From: Flavobacteriaceae bacterium PRS1
Lineage (GTDB): Bacteria > Bacteroidota > Bacteroidia > Flavobacteriales > Flavobacteriaceae
NCBI GenBank assembly: GCA_003709165.1
Contig: RDRZ01000001.1
Span: 1-64,000, forward strand
Direction of reading: 5' to 3'
Length of the DNA: 64,000 nt
The notes beneath the pieces are model-generated. The model was given only the letters and a program-made list of their open reading frames with translations. It made no database searches and was not told the DNA's origin. Positions 1 through 8,850 of the stretch are shown piece by piece. Positions within the stretch are counted from its first letter, which is position 1; every line of letters begins with the position of its first letter. Position numbers and translations under genes: made by a program.

Positions 1-429
1 GGATTGGGATTTGCTGTACATTATAGTTTTTACTCTTATGTAGCTTCTGTTGTGGAAGTTTCTGTGAAAGATGATAAATTGAAAGTGCATAAAATTCATT
101 CGGTTATAGATTGTGGAACAGCAGTAAATACTGATACTATTACAGCGCAAATGGAAGGAGCAGCAATATTTGGAATGTCTTTAGCTTATTACGGAAAAAT
201 TACCGCTAAAGATGGTGCCATTGAACAAAGTAACTATAACGATTATCAAATGGTACGAATGGATCATGCTCCAGAAATTCATGTGGAAATTATTAAGAGT
301 AATGACAAACCAACTGGAGTTGGAGAACCTGGAGTTCCTGTTATCGCTCCAGCAATACTAAACGCTATTTATAATGCGACTGGAAAACGTTATTACACCT
401 TGCCATTAATGGATCATGGTTTAGTGTAA
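1..429 (+). CDS. Molybdopterin-dependent hydroxylase large subunit, C-terminal part (IorB-like), partial
   Basis: This is the last 142 codons of a gene that enters from the left edge; the frame is open from base 1, so no start is visible. It resembles the C-terminus of the isoquinoline 1-oxidoreductase beta subunit / aldehyde oxidase-xanthine dehydrogenase family, which binds the molybdopterin cytosine dinucleotide cofactor and hydroxylates aldehydes or N-heterocycles. The segment GVGEPGVPVIAPA contains the conserved active-site glutamate of the family. The stretch HSVIDCGTAVNTDTITAQMEG is also typical. The next gene is a MobA/MocA-like nucleotidyltransferase, which fits cofactor maturation for this enzyme. 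The substrate cannot be told from this fragment. Confidence 0.85.
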   Translation, partial: GLGFAVHYSFYSYVASVVEVSVKDDKLKVHKIHSVIDCGTAVNTDTITAQMEGAAIFGMSLAYYGKITAKDGAIEQSNYNDYQMVRMDHAPEIHVEIIKSNDKPTGVGEPGVPVIAPAILNAIYNATGKRYYTLPLMDHGLV

Positions 430-566
430 AATATAATTTTAAAATACCAAATTCGAAGTACCAATTATCAAAATAAAAAAATAGGTTTGGAATTTGGAAT
501 TTTAGACTGTTTAAAAGAAGAAAAAACATTAATTCTCAACATAAGTGTATATTGAGCGGTAACTTT

Positions 567-1196
567 ATGGTATCACCAGTTTTAATTCTTCTTGCTGGAG
601 GAAAGTCTGCCAGAATGGGATTTCCAAAAGGCTTGTTGGATTATCATGGGACATTCTGGATTTTAGAGCAAATATCTCGTTATAAATATGTTGATAATCC
701 AAAGGTAGTTATTAGCTTGGGATATGATTACGAACTTTATTTTAAAGCTATTCCTTGGTTTTATAAAGCAAAAGATGATTTTTATTTGTATGATGGAGTA
801 GAAGTAAGGGTTGTTATTAACCGCCAGCCGGTATTTGGTGCTTTTTCTACTTTACTAACTGCATTAAATAAAATTAATAAAAAAACTACGGCATTAATAC
901 AACCAGTAGATGTTCCTCTTTTAAATACTAAAGATTTACGTTCTATTATCAATAAAAATAATGATATAATTATACCAAAATGCAAAGGTAATAACGGTCA
1001 TCCAGTTAAGTTATTACCACAGTTTTGGAACACACTTCTAAGAGTAGATAAATCTTCAAAAAATGCACGTTTGGATTTACAGATTAAAGCTCAAAATACT
1101 TCAACTATTACTTACGTTAAAGTTTCAGATAAAGCTGTATATCTAAATATTAATACTTCTAAAGATTGGAATAATTATTTAAAGAATGTTTTGTGA
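567..1196 (+). CDS. MobA/MocA-like nucleotidyltransferase for molybdenum cofactor
   Basis: A 209-residue NTP-transferase of the MobA/MocA type, which attaches GMP or CMP to molybdopterin. The N-terminal nucleotide-binding signature LAGGKSARMGFPKG lies at about residues 8-22, and the metal-binding region QPVDVPLL at about 112-119. I chose the ATG at 567; a TTG at 552 would add five residues before the first beta strand. It follows a molybdenum hydroxylase large subunit by about 135 bases, so a MocA-like role (cytidylyl transfer for that enzyme) is the likely job, but this is inferred from context. It is convergent with psuG, with one base between the stop codons. Confidence 0.75.
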   Translation: MVSPVLILLAGGKSARMGFPKGLLDYHGTFWILEQISRYKYVDNPKVVISLGYDYELYFKAIPWFYKAKDDFYLYDGVEVRVVINRQPVFGAFSTLLTALNKINKKTTALIQPVDVPLLNTKDLRSIINKNNDIIIPKCKGNNGHPVKLLPQFWNTLLRVDKSSKNARLDLQIKAQNTSTITYVKVSDKAVYLNINTSKDWNNYLKNVL

Positions 1197-1197
1197 T

Positions 1198-2112
1198 TTA
1201 GTTACAGAAAGCTTTTGCAATTTGAGCAGCCAGCTTAGCATTGTTATAAACTAACTCTATGTTAGCCTCAAGACTTAATCCTCCTGTTAGTTCCTTTACT
1301 TTTTGGAGTAAAAAAGGTGTACTGTCTTTTCCTTTGATGCCGAGTTTTTTTTCTTCAGCTAATGCTATATCAATAGCTTTTTTCATGACATCAAAATCCA
1401 ATTGTTTATCTTTAGGAATAGGATTGGCAATAATAACACCACCTTTAAGATTTAAGCTCCACTTAGTTTTTAGAAGTTCAGCAATTTCTGTAGCGTTTTT
1501 CATGTTATAATTCACTTTAAAGCCACTTTTTTGAGTATAAAACTCCGGTAATTCATCTGTTTGATAACCGAGAACAGGAATACCAAATGTTTCTAAATAT
1601 TCAAGAGTTAAGCCCAAATCTAGTATTGCTTTTATTCCAGCACAAACCACAGCAACATTTGTATTTGCAAGTTCTTGCAAGTCGGCCGAAATATCAAAAG
1701 TTTCGGTAGCACCTCGATGTACACCACCAATTCCTCCAGTTGAAAAAACACGTATTCCAGCCAGGTCGGCAGCTATCATAGTAGATGAGACTGTTGTAGC
1801 TCCATCAATTTTTTGTGATAATAAATAGGGAAGGTCTCTACGACTTGCTTTTATAATTTTCGAACCTGATTTGGCTAAGTAATCAATTTCATTTTCAGTT
1901 AATCCGACTTTTAGTTTCCCATCAATTAAAGCAATAGTTGCAGGTACAGCACCATAATCTCTTACAATTTGCTCTACGTGTAATGCTGTATTCTTATTTT
2001 GTGGATAAGGCATTCCGTGAGAAATAATAGTAGATTCCAAAGCAACAATTGGTAAGTTGCTGGCTATTGCGTTTTCAACTTCAGGATTTATATCAAGGTA
2101 ATTTTCAATCAT
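1198..2112 (-). CDS. psuG: Pseudouridine-5'-phosphate glycosidase
   Basis: A 304-residue protein of normal length for PsuG, which splits pseudouridine 5'-phosphate (C-C glycosidic bond) to uracil and ribose 5-phosphate in the cytoplasm. The N-terminal ALESTIISHGMPYPQN carries the metal-binding glutamate region, AVVCAGIKAILDLG the conserved lysine, and STGGIGGVHRGAT a family signature. The start ATG overlaps the end of the upstream psuK by 8 bases, so the two are translationally coupled. Together they form the kinase-glycosidase pathway for pseudouridine from RNA turnover. Confidence 0.93.
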   Translation of the reverse strand: MIENYLDINPEVENAIASNLPIVALESTIISHGMPYPQNKNTALHVEQIVRDYGAVPATIALIDGKLKVGLTENEIDYLAKSGSKIIKASRRDLPYLLSQKIDGATTVSSTMIAADLAGIRVFSTGGIGGVHRGATETFDISADLQELANTNVAVVCAGIKAILDLGLTLEYLETFGIPVLGYQTDELPEFYTQKSGFKVNYNMKNATEIAELLKTKWSLNLKGGVIIANPIPKDKQLDFDVMKKAIDIALAEEKKLGIKGKDSTPFLLQKVKELTGGLSLEANIELVYNNAKLAAQIAKAFCN

Positions 2113-3028
2113 TCAGTATATTTAAAACCATTTGTTCACAAATATCCGGATGTACCGCATTTTTATGCATAATCGTAATTTGGGCACAAGCAGAAGCAAA
2201 TTGCATCATATCGTATAACTCTAATCCTTTGGTTTCGCCATAGAGAATTCCAGCCATAAAAGCATCACCAGCACCATTAGTATTTACAGCACTAATAATA
2301 TTATTTTTACCAATATATATTTCATTTTTATCTCCATAAGCCACACCATCGATACCCAAAGTAATAAATACTTTTTTAATACCTAAATCTAAAAAATAAG
2401 CAACAATCTTTTCGTAATCGCTTTCGTATTCTACCTTAATATTACTTAACAATTCTGCTTCCAAAGCATTACATTTTAATATATATACCCGATTGAGAAT
2501 CGACTTTGCCTTTAAGGCTTTTTTCGCGGAAACTGCTTCTAAAGCAAACTTTGTGTCTGGCAGTTTTTCGGTAACTAATTCTAAGATTGAAGTCGGTAAA
2601 TTTGTTTCAATAATACAATAATCGCTTTGAGCTATGATATCCAAATTATCTAAAATGAAAGAATCCGGAATATCATCATAAATATCCATTGCAGAAAGCC
2701 CTAAAGCCATATCATGAAAACGATCCATTATCGCCATAAAGAAAGAGGTTTTACGATTTTTTCTTATTAAACTGTGCTTAATTGAAATATCTAAATCATT
2801 ACATGAATCTGTTATCATTTTTGAGAATTGATCGTCGGCAAAAACACTTAAAAATTCAACATCAAAATCAAGGTGTTTTAAATTTTCAGCAATATTTCTG
2901 CCAACACCTCCAAGAATGGTTTCAAGAGTTCCAATATTAGAATCTTTATAGATTAGTTTCTCTTTTGAAAATCCAATCAAATCAATATTGGCAGCACCAA
3001 TTACGGTTATTTTAGGTTTGTCTGACAT
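2105..3028 (-). CDS. psuK: PfkB-family pseudouridine kinase
   Basis: A 307-residue ribokinase/PfkB-family kinase. The N-terminal segment GAANIDLIG and glycine pair GGVGRNIAENL are the substrate-binding region, and the C-terminal NTNGAGDAFMAGILYG is PfkB signature 2 with the catalytic aspartate. Its 8-base overlap with psuG identifies the substrate as pseudouridine, phosphorylated to pseudouridine 5'-phosphate for PsuG. No PsuT-like nucleoside transporter is present next to it. The divergent gene, 66 bases away, encodes a BtpA-family protein. Confidence 0.9.
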   Translation of the reverse strand: MSDKPKITVIGAANIDLIGFSKEKLIYKDSNIGTLETILGGVGRNIAENLKHLDFDVEFLSVFADDQFSKMITDSCNDLDISIKHSLIRKNRKTSFFMAIMDRFHDMALGLSAMDIYDDIPDSFILDNLDIIAQSDYCIIETNLPTSILELVTEKLPDTKFALEAVSAKKALKAKSILNRVYILKCNALEAELLSNIKVEYESDYEKIVAYFLDLGIKKVFITLGIDGVAYGDKNEIYIGKNNIISAVNTNGAGDAFMAGILYGETKGLELYDMMQFASACAQITIMHKNAVHPDICEQMVLNILND

Positions 3029-3094
3029 CTTTATTGAGGATTAAATATTAACTATCCTAAATTTAAGTAAATTTACAAGATATAGCTAAAACGA

Positions 3095-3898
3095 ATGCAA
3101 AAGATTATAACAATTTTTAAAAAAGAGAAACCAATTATTGGGATGATTCATGTACAGGCATTACCTGGAACTCCGAGACATAAATTGGAGTCATCATACA
3201 TTATAGACCAAGCTCTTAAAGAAGCAAAAATTTATAAATCTGCTGGTATCGACTCCATAATGATAGAAAACATGCATGACATTCCGTATATAAAGACAGG
3301 AGTAGGGCATGAGATAAGTTCTTTAATGTGCTTAATTGCATATTTAATAAAACAGGAAACCAAATTACCAGTTGGCATTCAACTATTGGCAGGAGCAAAC
3401 AAAGAAGCGATGGCAGTTTCAAAATCATCCTCTATAGATTTTATTCGTGCCGAAGGATTTGTGTTTGCTCATACTGCAGACGAAGGTATTATTGAAGCAC
3501 AAGCAGGCGATTTATTGCGTTATCGTAAACAAATTGATGCAGATAGTGTGGCTATTTTTACTGATATAAAAAAGAAGCACAGTTCGCATGCCATCACTCA
3601 AGATGTTTCCTTATTAGATACTGCAAAAGCAGCGCGTTTCTTTTTAAGCGATGGTGTTATTGTAACCGGAAACCATACAGGTGAGGCTGCATCTGTTGAA
3701 GAATTAAAAGAATTGAAACGTTTTTTAGATTTTCCTATTCTCGTAGGTTCCGGTATCACTCAAGATAATGTAGCTAGCTATTTCCCGATTTGCGATGCTA
3801 TGATTGTTGGCTCCTATTTTAAAGAAGATGGCTATTGGGAAAATAAGCTCAATTATGAGCGTATTGCGAAATTTATGGAATGTGTTGGAGCACTCTAA
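3095..3898 (+). CDS. BtpA/SgcQ family protein
   Basis: A 267-residue TIM-barrel-like protein of the BtpA family. The start KPIIGMIHVQALPGTPRH and the segments GVGHEI, LPVGIQLLAGANKEAMA and PILVGSGITQDNV are typical. BtpA was named for photosystem I accumulation in cyanobacteria, but homologues occur in non-photosynthetic bacteria (SgcQ in E. coli) with no settled reaction. Here it is divergent from psuK-psuG across 66 bases, so a shared control region and a role in pseudouridine or ribose phosphate metabolism are plausible; that is inference from position only. The family call is firm, the function unknown. Confidence 0.82.
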   Translation: MQKIITIFKKEKPIIGMIHVQALPGTPRHKLESSYIIDQALKEAKIYKSAGIDSIMIENMHDIPYIKTGVGHEISSLMCLIAYLIKQETKLPVGIQLLAGANKEAMAVSKSSSIDFIRAEGFVFAHTADEGIIEAQAGDLLRYRKQIDADSVAIFTDIKKKHSSHAITQDVSLLDTAKAARFFLSDGVIVTGNHTGEAASVEELKELKRFLDFPILVGSGITQDNVASYFPICDAMIVGSYFKEDGYWENKLNYERIAKFMECVGAL

Positions 3899-3941
3899 AG
3901 GGTTATAAATAAAAAAATTGTTATCTATCTACAAAGAAAAA

Positions 3942-4703
3942 TTACTCTTTTATTGAAGAATCCGATGCCTTTCTAAAAAGAGCTTCTTCAGGAAACGGAA
4001 ATACTATGGTAGAATTTTTCTCGCTGGCAATATTAGATAAGGTTTGATATAATCTTAGTTTTATAGCAGAAGGCGATTGATCAATAATTTTCCCTGCTTC
4101 AAGTAAACTTCCTGCAGCTTGTTTTTCAGCTTCAGCTAAAATAATTCTTGCTCTTCGTGAGCGTTCAGCCTCTGCTTGACTAGCCATGGTACGCTTCATG
4201 TTTTGAGGTAATTCTATGTCTTTTATTTTTACATCCTGAATGGCGATTCCCCATATTGCGGTTTCTTGTTCAACGATAGTTTTAATATTTTGACCGATTT
4301 CTTCTCTTTTTGAAAGTATTGTATCCAATTCTACTTTACCACAAACATCTCTTAAAGAAGCCTGTGCCATTTGTGAAATAGCAAAGTCGAAATCTTCGAC
4401 TTCTAAAATTGCTTTTGTAGCATCAATAATTTTAAAAAATAAAACACCATTAATATGACAGGGCACGTTATCCTTGGTCATAACTTCTTGCTTATCTATA
4501 TTAATTGTTATAATCCGGATGTCAACAATTTGGACTCTGTCTACTATTGGAATAATCCAACGAAAACCTGGATTTAGTAATGCTACATATTTCCCAAACC
4601 TAAACTTTAAAGCTCTCTTATATTCGTAGATGATACGAATACCAGACAATAGAAAAAGCACAAAACCACCCATTAATACCGCGTACAATGTCATAATATT
4701 CAT
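3942..4703 (-). CDS. Slipin (SPFH/band 7 domain) membrane protein
   Basis: A 253-residue stomatin-like protein. One N-terminal membrane segment (about residues 5-22) is followed by an SPFH domain containing ALKFRFGKYVALLNPGFRWIIP and a C-terminal coiled coil rich in A, E and R (SQAEAERSRRARIILAEAEK). Such proteins scaffold membrane microdomains and often partner with NfeD, but no nfeD lies beside it. The frame could start at GTG 4730; I prefer the ATG at 4703 because it directly precedes the membrane segment. The far upstream side shares an intergenic region with the broken S41 peptidase. Confidence 0.85.
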   Translation of the reverse strand: MNIMTLYAVLMGGFVLFLLSGIRIIYEYKRALKFRFGKYVALLNPGFRWIIPIVDRVQIVDIRIITINIDKQEVMTKDNVPCHINGVLFFKIIDATKAILEVEDFDFAISQMAQASLRDVCGKVELDTILSKREEIGQNIKTIVEQETAIWGIAIQDVKIKDIELPQNMKRTMASQAEAERSRRARIILAEAEKQAAGSLLEAGKIIDQSPSAIKLRLYQTLSNIASEKNSTIVFPFPEEALFRKASDSSIKE

Positions 4704-4918
4704 TTTAAATAGAACACAAAATAAATTCACTTATAAAATACGAAATATTTTTGTGATTTTATAAGAAATAATAATTAATTATAGATCGAATCATTATTAT
4801 AAAGCTATTTTTTACCTCCATAAGTAATCTTATAAATTGGATTACTAATATTAGATCTGGCAAGAAACAATAGTATCTTATCTTTAAGTTTAAAAAAGTG
4901 TAACAATTTAAAAAGATT

Positions 4919-4940
4919 GTACTCATACTAGTATGAGTAC
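4919..4940. promoter_or_regulatory. Perfect 22-bp palindrome, operator-like
   Basis: The half GTACTCATACT is followed immediately by its exact reverse complement, giving 22 bases of perfect dyad symmetry with no spacer. It ends 32 bases before the ATG of the S41 peptidase pseudogene. A TATCTTTA element (4875-4882), close to the Bacteroidota -7 consensus, lies about 36 bases upstream. The position suits an operator or a 5' UTR hairpin. No regulator gene is adjacent. Confidence 0.6.
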
Positions 4941-4972
4941 TCGATAAATCATTAATCAAAAAATCAACCACA

Positions 4973-6625
4973 ATGCAAAAACTAATTTTATTACTAATAA
5001 GTTGTTTTGTGCTGCAAACTGCAGCACAGTCTTCTTTAACTGCCACACAATGGCAAGACGACCTTAGATTTCTTCAAAAAACTATTCACAACGACTATTC
5101 CTTTTTATTTAAAAAAACGACTAAAGAAGCTTTTGATGCTGATGTAGAAACACTCTATAGTAACATTCCAAACCTAGAGGAGCATGAAATTGTGATTGGA
5201 TTAGCCAGACTAGTATCATCATTTAAATATGGACATACTGTTCTTGGGTTTAGATATCAACCCCATGCGTTTCATCAGTTACCTTTTAATTTGTATCAAT
5301 TTAATGATGGTGTTTTCATTCAGGGTGTGCATAAATATTACCAACAAGCACTTGGCGCAAAAGTAATTGCTGTTGCTGGAGTTCCTATTGAGAATGCTTT
5401 AAAAGCTATTTATCCAGTTGTTCCAGTTGAGAATGATCAGTTTTTTAAAGCCTATGCAGGAATGTATTTAAGTTGTCCTGAAGTATTACATGCACAAGGA
5501 GTTATTAAAGAGCTATCTACTACAGTTGAATTCACTTTAGAAAAGGAAGGGAAGACCTTTAAACAAACTTTTAATGCCTTACCAATAGGAGAACGTGTTC
5601 CAACAAAATACAGCCTTGTACAGCAAGAAGGAGATTGGCTTGATGCTCGTGAGCAAAATTACACACCTAGGTATCTTAAGCAGCTTGATAAGATCTATTA
5701 TTATGAATATCTACCGGAACAAAAAACAGTTTATATTAGACATAGTCAGATATAAGACGATCCCGAAGAGGATATTCCAGCCTTTTACGAGCGTGTTTTC
5801 GATTTTATCGATAATAATGATGTTGAACGTTTGGTGTTGGATGTACGTTTAAATGGTGGTGGAAATAATTACAAGAATAAGCCTATCGTAACTGGTATAA
5901 TTGAATCGAAAAAGATAAACAAGATAGGGAAGTTTATTGTGATATTAGGCCGACGTACTTTTTCGGCCTGCCAGAATTTGGTGAACGAACTTGATAATTA
6001 TACTAATGTTATATTTATTGGTGAACCAACTAGTGAAAATATTAATTTCTACGGTGATAACAATCGCGTTGAGTTACCAAATAGTAAAATTCCGGCATAT
6101 CTGTCATTTGCCTGGTGGCAGGATAAACCACAATGGGAAAATGACGATTGGTTGGCTCCTCATATTGCTGTCGATATGAGATTTGAAGAATATAGAACGA
6201 ATCAAGACCCTGTTCTGGATACGGCCTTAGCTTTTTCGGATGATAATTTTATTACTGACCCCATGCGATATATGACGAATTTATATATGGCAGGAAAAAT
6301 GGAACAATTAGCCACCGACACTAAACGGATGATCAATGATTAATGTTATCGCTTTTTCGATTTCGAAAGTAAATTAAACAATACTGGTTATAATATGATC
6401 AATCGCAAACAGATTGAACAGGCTATAGCTATTTTTACCTTTGTTACTCAACTTTTTCCAGATTCAGCAAACGCATGGGATAGTTTAGCAGAAGGATTCT
6501 TAAAAGCTGGTGATAAGCAAAAGGCTGCCGAATACTACAACAAGACCATTGCAATGGATCCCGATGGCCCAACAGGTAAAAATGCGCGTGAGATGTTAAG
6601 AACTATGGCTGAAGGACATGACTAA
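4973..6625 (+). pseudogene. S41 family peptidase, broken by two in-frame TAA codons
   Basis: One continuous frame of 551 codons encodes a signal peptide (MQKLILLLISCFVLQTAAQS), an N-terminal accessory domain, an S41 peptidase domain and a C-terminal TPR-like region (SANAWDSLAEGFLKAGDKQK). Two TAA codons at 5753-5755 and 6341-6343 interrupt it without any shift of frame. The first falls in RHSQI-stop-DDPEED and is explained by one C-to-T change of a Gln codon. The second lies between the peptidase domain and the TPR-like tail. The family's catalytic serine region (RRTFSACQNLVNEL) lies after the first stop, so the 260-residue product would be inactive. A hairpin with a T run follows at 6645. 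Exported, probably periplasmic, when intact. Confidence 0.85.
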
Positions 6626-6644
6626 AAAAAGAACTTACTAAAAT

Positions 6645-6677
6645 AAAAAGAGCCTAATGTAACTTTAGGTTCTTTTT
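6645..6677 (+). terminator. Rho-independent terminator after S41 peptidase
   Basis: An AAAAAGAGCCTAA arm and a TTAGGTTCTTTTTT arm form a short stem that ends in a T run, 20 bases after the last stop of the S41 peptidase reading frame. Confidence 0.75.
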
Positions 6678-6946
6678 TGTTCAAGGTACCACACTGAAAA
6701 TAACATATTAGAGATTAATTAATTTAGTAAAACTCATGTGGTTAGAATACTAATGATCAATTATATTTAGATTTGTAGTTGGATATTGTTCTCTAAAAAA
6801 TTTCTTCTAAATTTCTCTTTTACTAAAGTTAGTATATTGATATTAAAACACTGTTTTCAAATAACAACAGAAATTACTGTCCCTTTTTATTATGATAGAT
6901 ACAAATTTATCTTTAACTTATAGCCTTAGTCAGACATTTAAGAGTT
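6678..6946. other. Intergenic region without recognised gene
   Basis: AT-rich spacer between the S41 peptidase terminator and the next gene. I see no open frame with protein-like composition, no tRNA fold and no convincing promoter pair. Confidence 0.5.
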
Positions 6947-7408
6947 ATGAAAACATCACCGAGATTAGAGCAGGCAATTACAAAACTCTACTTAGCTTTT
7001 CATAGAGGTGCATTACATCCCGAATGTTGTAAAAGTTGTGCTGTTGGCAATATTTGTGACAATACTGATACCTGGAATTATCTTACGGAATCTCATGGTT
7101 CTTTAAAACTGAGTTATTTAGGAATACTGAATGAGAATTTAGGCCGTAAAATATTTGGTTATTCTCCTAAAGAATTACTTCAAATTGAATTTATTTTTTT
7201 AAAAGGATGTGGTTATAACCTGCCATTAGTCCGAGGTTCTAAAAGACCCGAAAACCCTACTAATAAAGACCTTTTATTTAATGGTCTTTGTGATACCGTG
7301 GAATTTCTTTGTAAACTTGATCATATTCCTAATGTGATGGATTATTCAAAACTTTTTGAATTCGTAAATGATACGCCGAAATATAAATTACCTCACTTTG
7401 TTAATTAG
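6947..7408 (+). CDS. Conserved flavobacterial protein with Cys-rich N-terminal motif
   Basis: A 153-residue soluble protein with no signal peptide. The motif CCKSCAVGNIC at about residues 26-36 clusters four cysteines and may bind a metal or Fe-S cluster. The remainder is mixed helix with GYSPKELLQIEFIFLKGCGYNLP and GLCDTVEFLCKLD. From memory, similar Flavobacteriaceae proteins carry the legacy label Na+-translocating NADH-quinone reductase subunit F. The sequence shows no FAD- or NAD-binding motif and is far too short for NqrF, so that name should not be used. Function unknown; it stands alone. Confidence 0.7.
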   Translation: MKTSPRLEQAITKLYLAFHRGALHPECCKSCAVGNICDNTDTWNYLTESHGSLKLSYLGILNENLGRKIFGYSPKELLQIEFIFLKGCGYNLPLVRGSKRPENPTNKDLLFNGLCDTVEFLCKLDHIPNVMDYSKLFEFVNDTPKYKLPHFVN

Positions 7409-7617
7409 GCTTATAATAAAACAAGTTATACCTGATGAAATTTAAAATGACCTTGTAGTAGCATATTATTCCTTAAAATATTTCTTCTAAAATCCTTTTC
7501 TAAAAAAAGTATTGCAATGCGTAATATTCAATGAGCACCACTAAAAAAATAAAACAACTTAAAAACATATCTTAAAATGCGAGTGTTTAATATCTTTATA
7601 ATGTTAAAATTATAAAC

Positions 7618-8202
7618 ATGGAGTATAATAATGTAAGTGAAGCCAAAAAGCGAATTGCTACAAATATAATATCAGAAATTGTAAAACCGGGGTCTCAAAA
7701 AGATTTTGAAGCCTGGTCGAAAGGCATTAATAAAGCCGTGTCCAGACAACCCGGATTTATCAGTTCAGATATATTACGTCCTCGAGATCCAAACCATTTG
7801 GAATATATCATTATTGTCCGATTTGAAAATTCAGACGCTTTAAATGTCTGGCAGGCATCCGAAACCTTTAAAACTATTTTTAAAGAAGCCGAACCCTATT
7901 TGGTATCGCATCGGTCACAACAACAATCGCATGGCATTGAACAGTGGTTTGAACTTCCTGCACATCAAATTCATCAGATAAAAAAACCCGCTTTTTACAA
8001 ATTGGTCTTTATGGGAATTTTGGCTGTATATCCATTAGTATTGCTAGCAAACTTTTTATTGAAACCGATTGCGCACATGCTTCCGTATTGGTTTGTTATT
8101 TTAATTTCAGTAATATTTATTTCGGTATTAATGACGTATCCCGTAATGCCTGTTATTAGTAAGATGTTATCAACTTGGCTATATCCGAATCCGAAAAAAT
8201 AA
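7618..8202 (+). CDS. Antibiotic biosynthesis monooxygenase (ABM) domain membrane protein
   Basis: A 194-residue protein with an N-terminal ABM ferredoxin-like fold (about residues 15-105; EIVKPGSQKDFEAWSKGINKAVSRQPGFISSD and YIIIVRFENSDALNVWQAS) and two C-terminal membrane helices (about 130-150 and 158-180). This domain layout is common in Bacteria and Rhizobia as ABM-type membrane proteins. ABM domains bind small aromatic or haem ligands, but the substrate here is unknown. The ATG at 7618 gives the only sensible start. It is a single gene followed by the foldback element. Confidence 0.8.
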   Translation: MEYNNVSEAKKRIATNIISEIVKPGSQKDFEAWSKGINKAVSRQPGFISSDILRPRDPNHLEYIIIVRFENSDALNVWQASETFKTIFKEAEPYLVSHRSQQQSHGIEQWFELPAHQIHQIKKPAFYKLVFMGILAVYPLVLLANFLLKPIAHMLPYWFVILISVIFISVLMTYPVMPVISKMLSTWLYPNPKK

Positions 8203-8250
8203 GCTAGCTAAAGTTTCTTGTTTTTTAAAGGTATATTTTAAGTTGTACTA

Positions 8251-8412
8251 ATACCATTAAGACATATAAAATAGTCCAATAAATTGTTTCTTTTCCCTTT
8301 ATATTTCATCATAAAAATATACCGTAGCTATTGCTATGCTTGATTTTTATTCTTTATCTAAAGAAAAAATAATTCCGTTTATTTTAGACTATTTTACATC
8401 TCATAATGGTAT
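8251..8412. repeat. Foldback (MITE-like) element with 29-bp inverted ends
   Basis: The 29 bases at 8251-8279, starting ATACCATTA, and those at 8384-8412, ending TAATGGTAT, are inverted repeats with 5 differences (shared ATACCATTA, GA, T, TAAAATAGTC, AA). Inside, ATAAAAAT/ATTTTTAT and GTAGC/GCTAT continue the symmetry, so most of the 162 bases can fold into one long hairpin. It contains no open frame. No clear target-site duplication is visible. Confidence 0.65.
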
Positions 8413-8850
8413 AAATTATCCATTTTTATTCCAGATCATGACCTTGACATTCTAATTTTTGAAACCACTAAAATGAATACATACAAAGCTGTGGATTGAA
8501 ATTTATTTTATCTCAAGTTGAAATAAAAAACGCTATCGTATAATTAAACCTTTTTATCTATAAACAGTCTTAATTAGTGACTCCGCACCAAGTGCTGATG
8601 CATTAGTGGCAATTAAAATGGCCTTTAGGGCTGTAAATGAATTGGGGTAGATTAGGCAAGTAAGTTAAGATTTCATGAGCTCCACTAAAACAATATTAAC
8701 CTAGCCGAATAAACACTTTTTATGCGACTAACCTGTGCTGAGCGTAGTAGAAGTATATGAGGGAAGTATAATATGTGTGGAATTGAAATTAATGTATTTA
8801 TATTTTGAATGTTAGCAAGCATTATATATATTGCACCAATAATATTAAAT
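8413..8850. other. Intergenic region with possible gene remnant
   Basis: This stretch between the foldback element and the antitoxin has no complete gene. A short frame ending at the TAG at 8648-8650 reads SDSAPSADALVAIKMAFRAV and ends NELG; it looks protein-like but has no start and I cannot assign it, so it may be the tail of a lost gene. At 8734-8756 the string TGTGCTGAGCGTAGTAGAAG resembles a palindromic repeat that I recall being scattered through Bacteroidota genomes. No promoter is certain. Confidence 0.4.

Noticed and set aside
3942-4703. SPFH protein as anti-phage membrane scaffold
   Set aside because: It is an isolated ordinary slipin; no defence partner gene is adjacent.
5753-6343. 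Alternative genetic code or programmed readthrough of TAA/TAG
   Set aside because: Intact genes in the window end normally at TAA, TAG and TGA, and the broken genes also carry frameshifts and deletions, so decay is simpler.
6947-7408. Na+-translocating NADH-quinone reductase subunit F
   Set aside because: Too short and without FAD, NAD or 2Fe-2S ferredoxin motifs; only a cysteine cluster is present.
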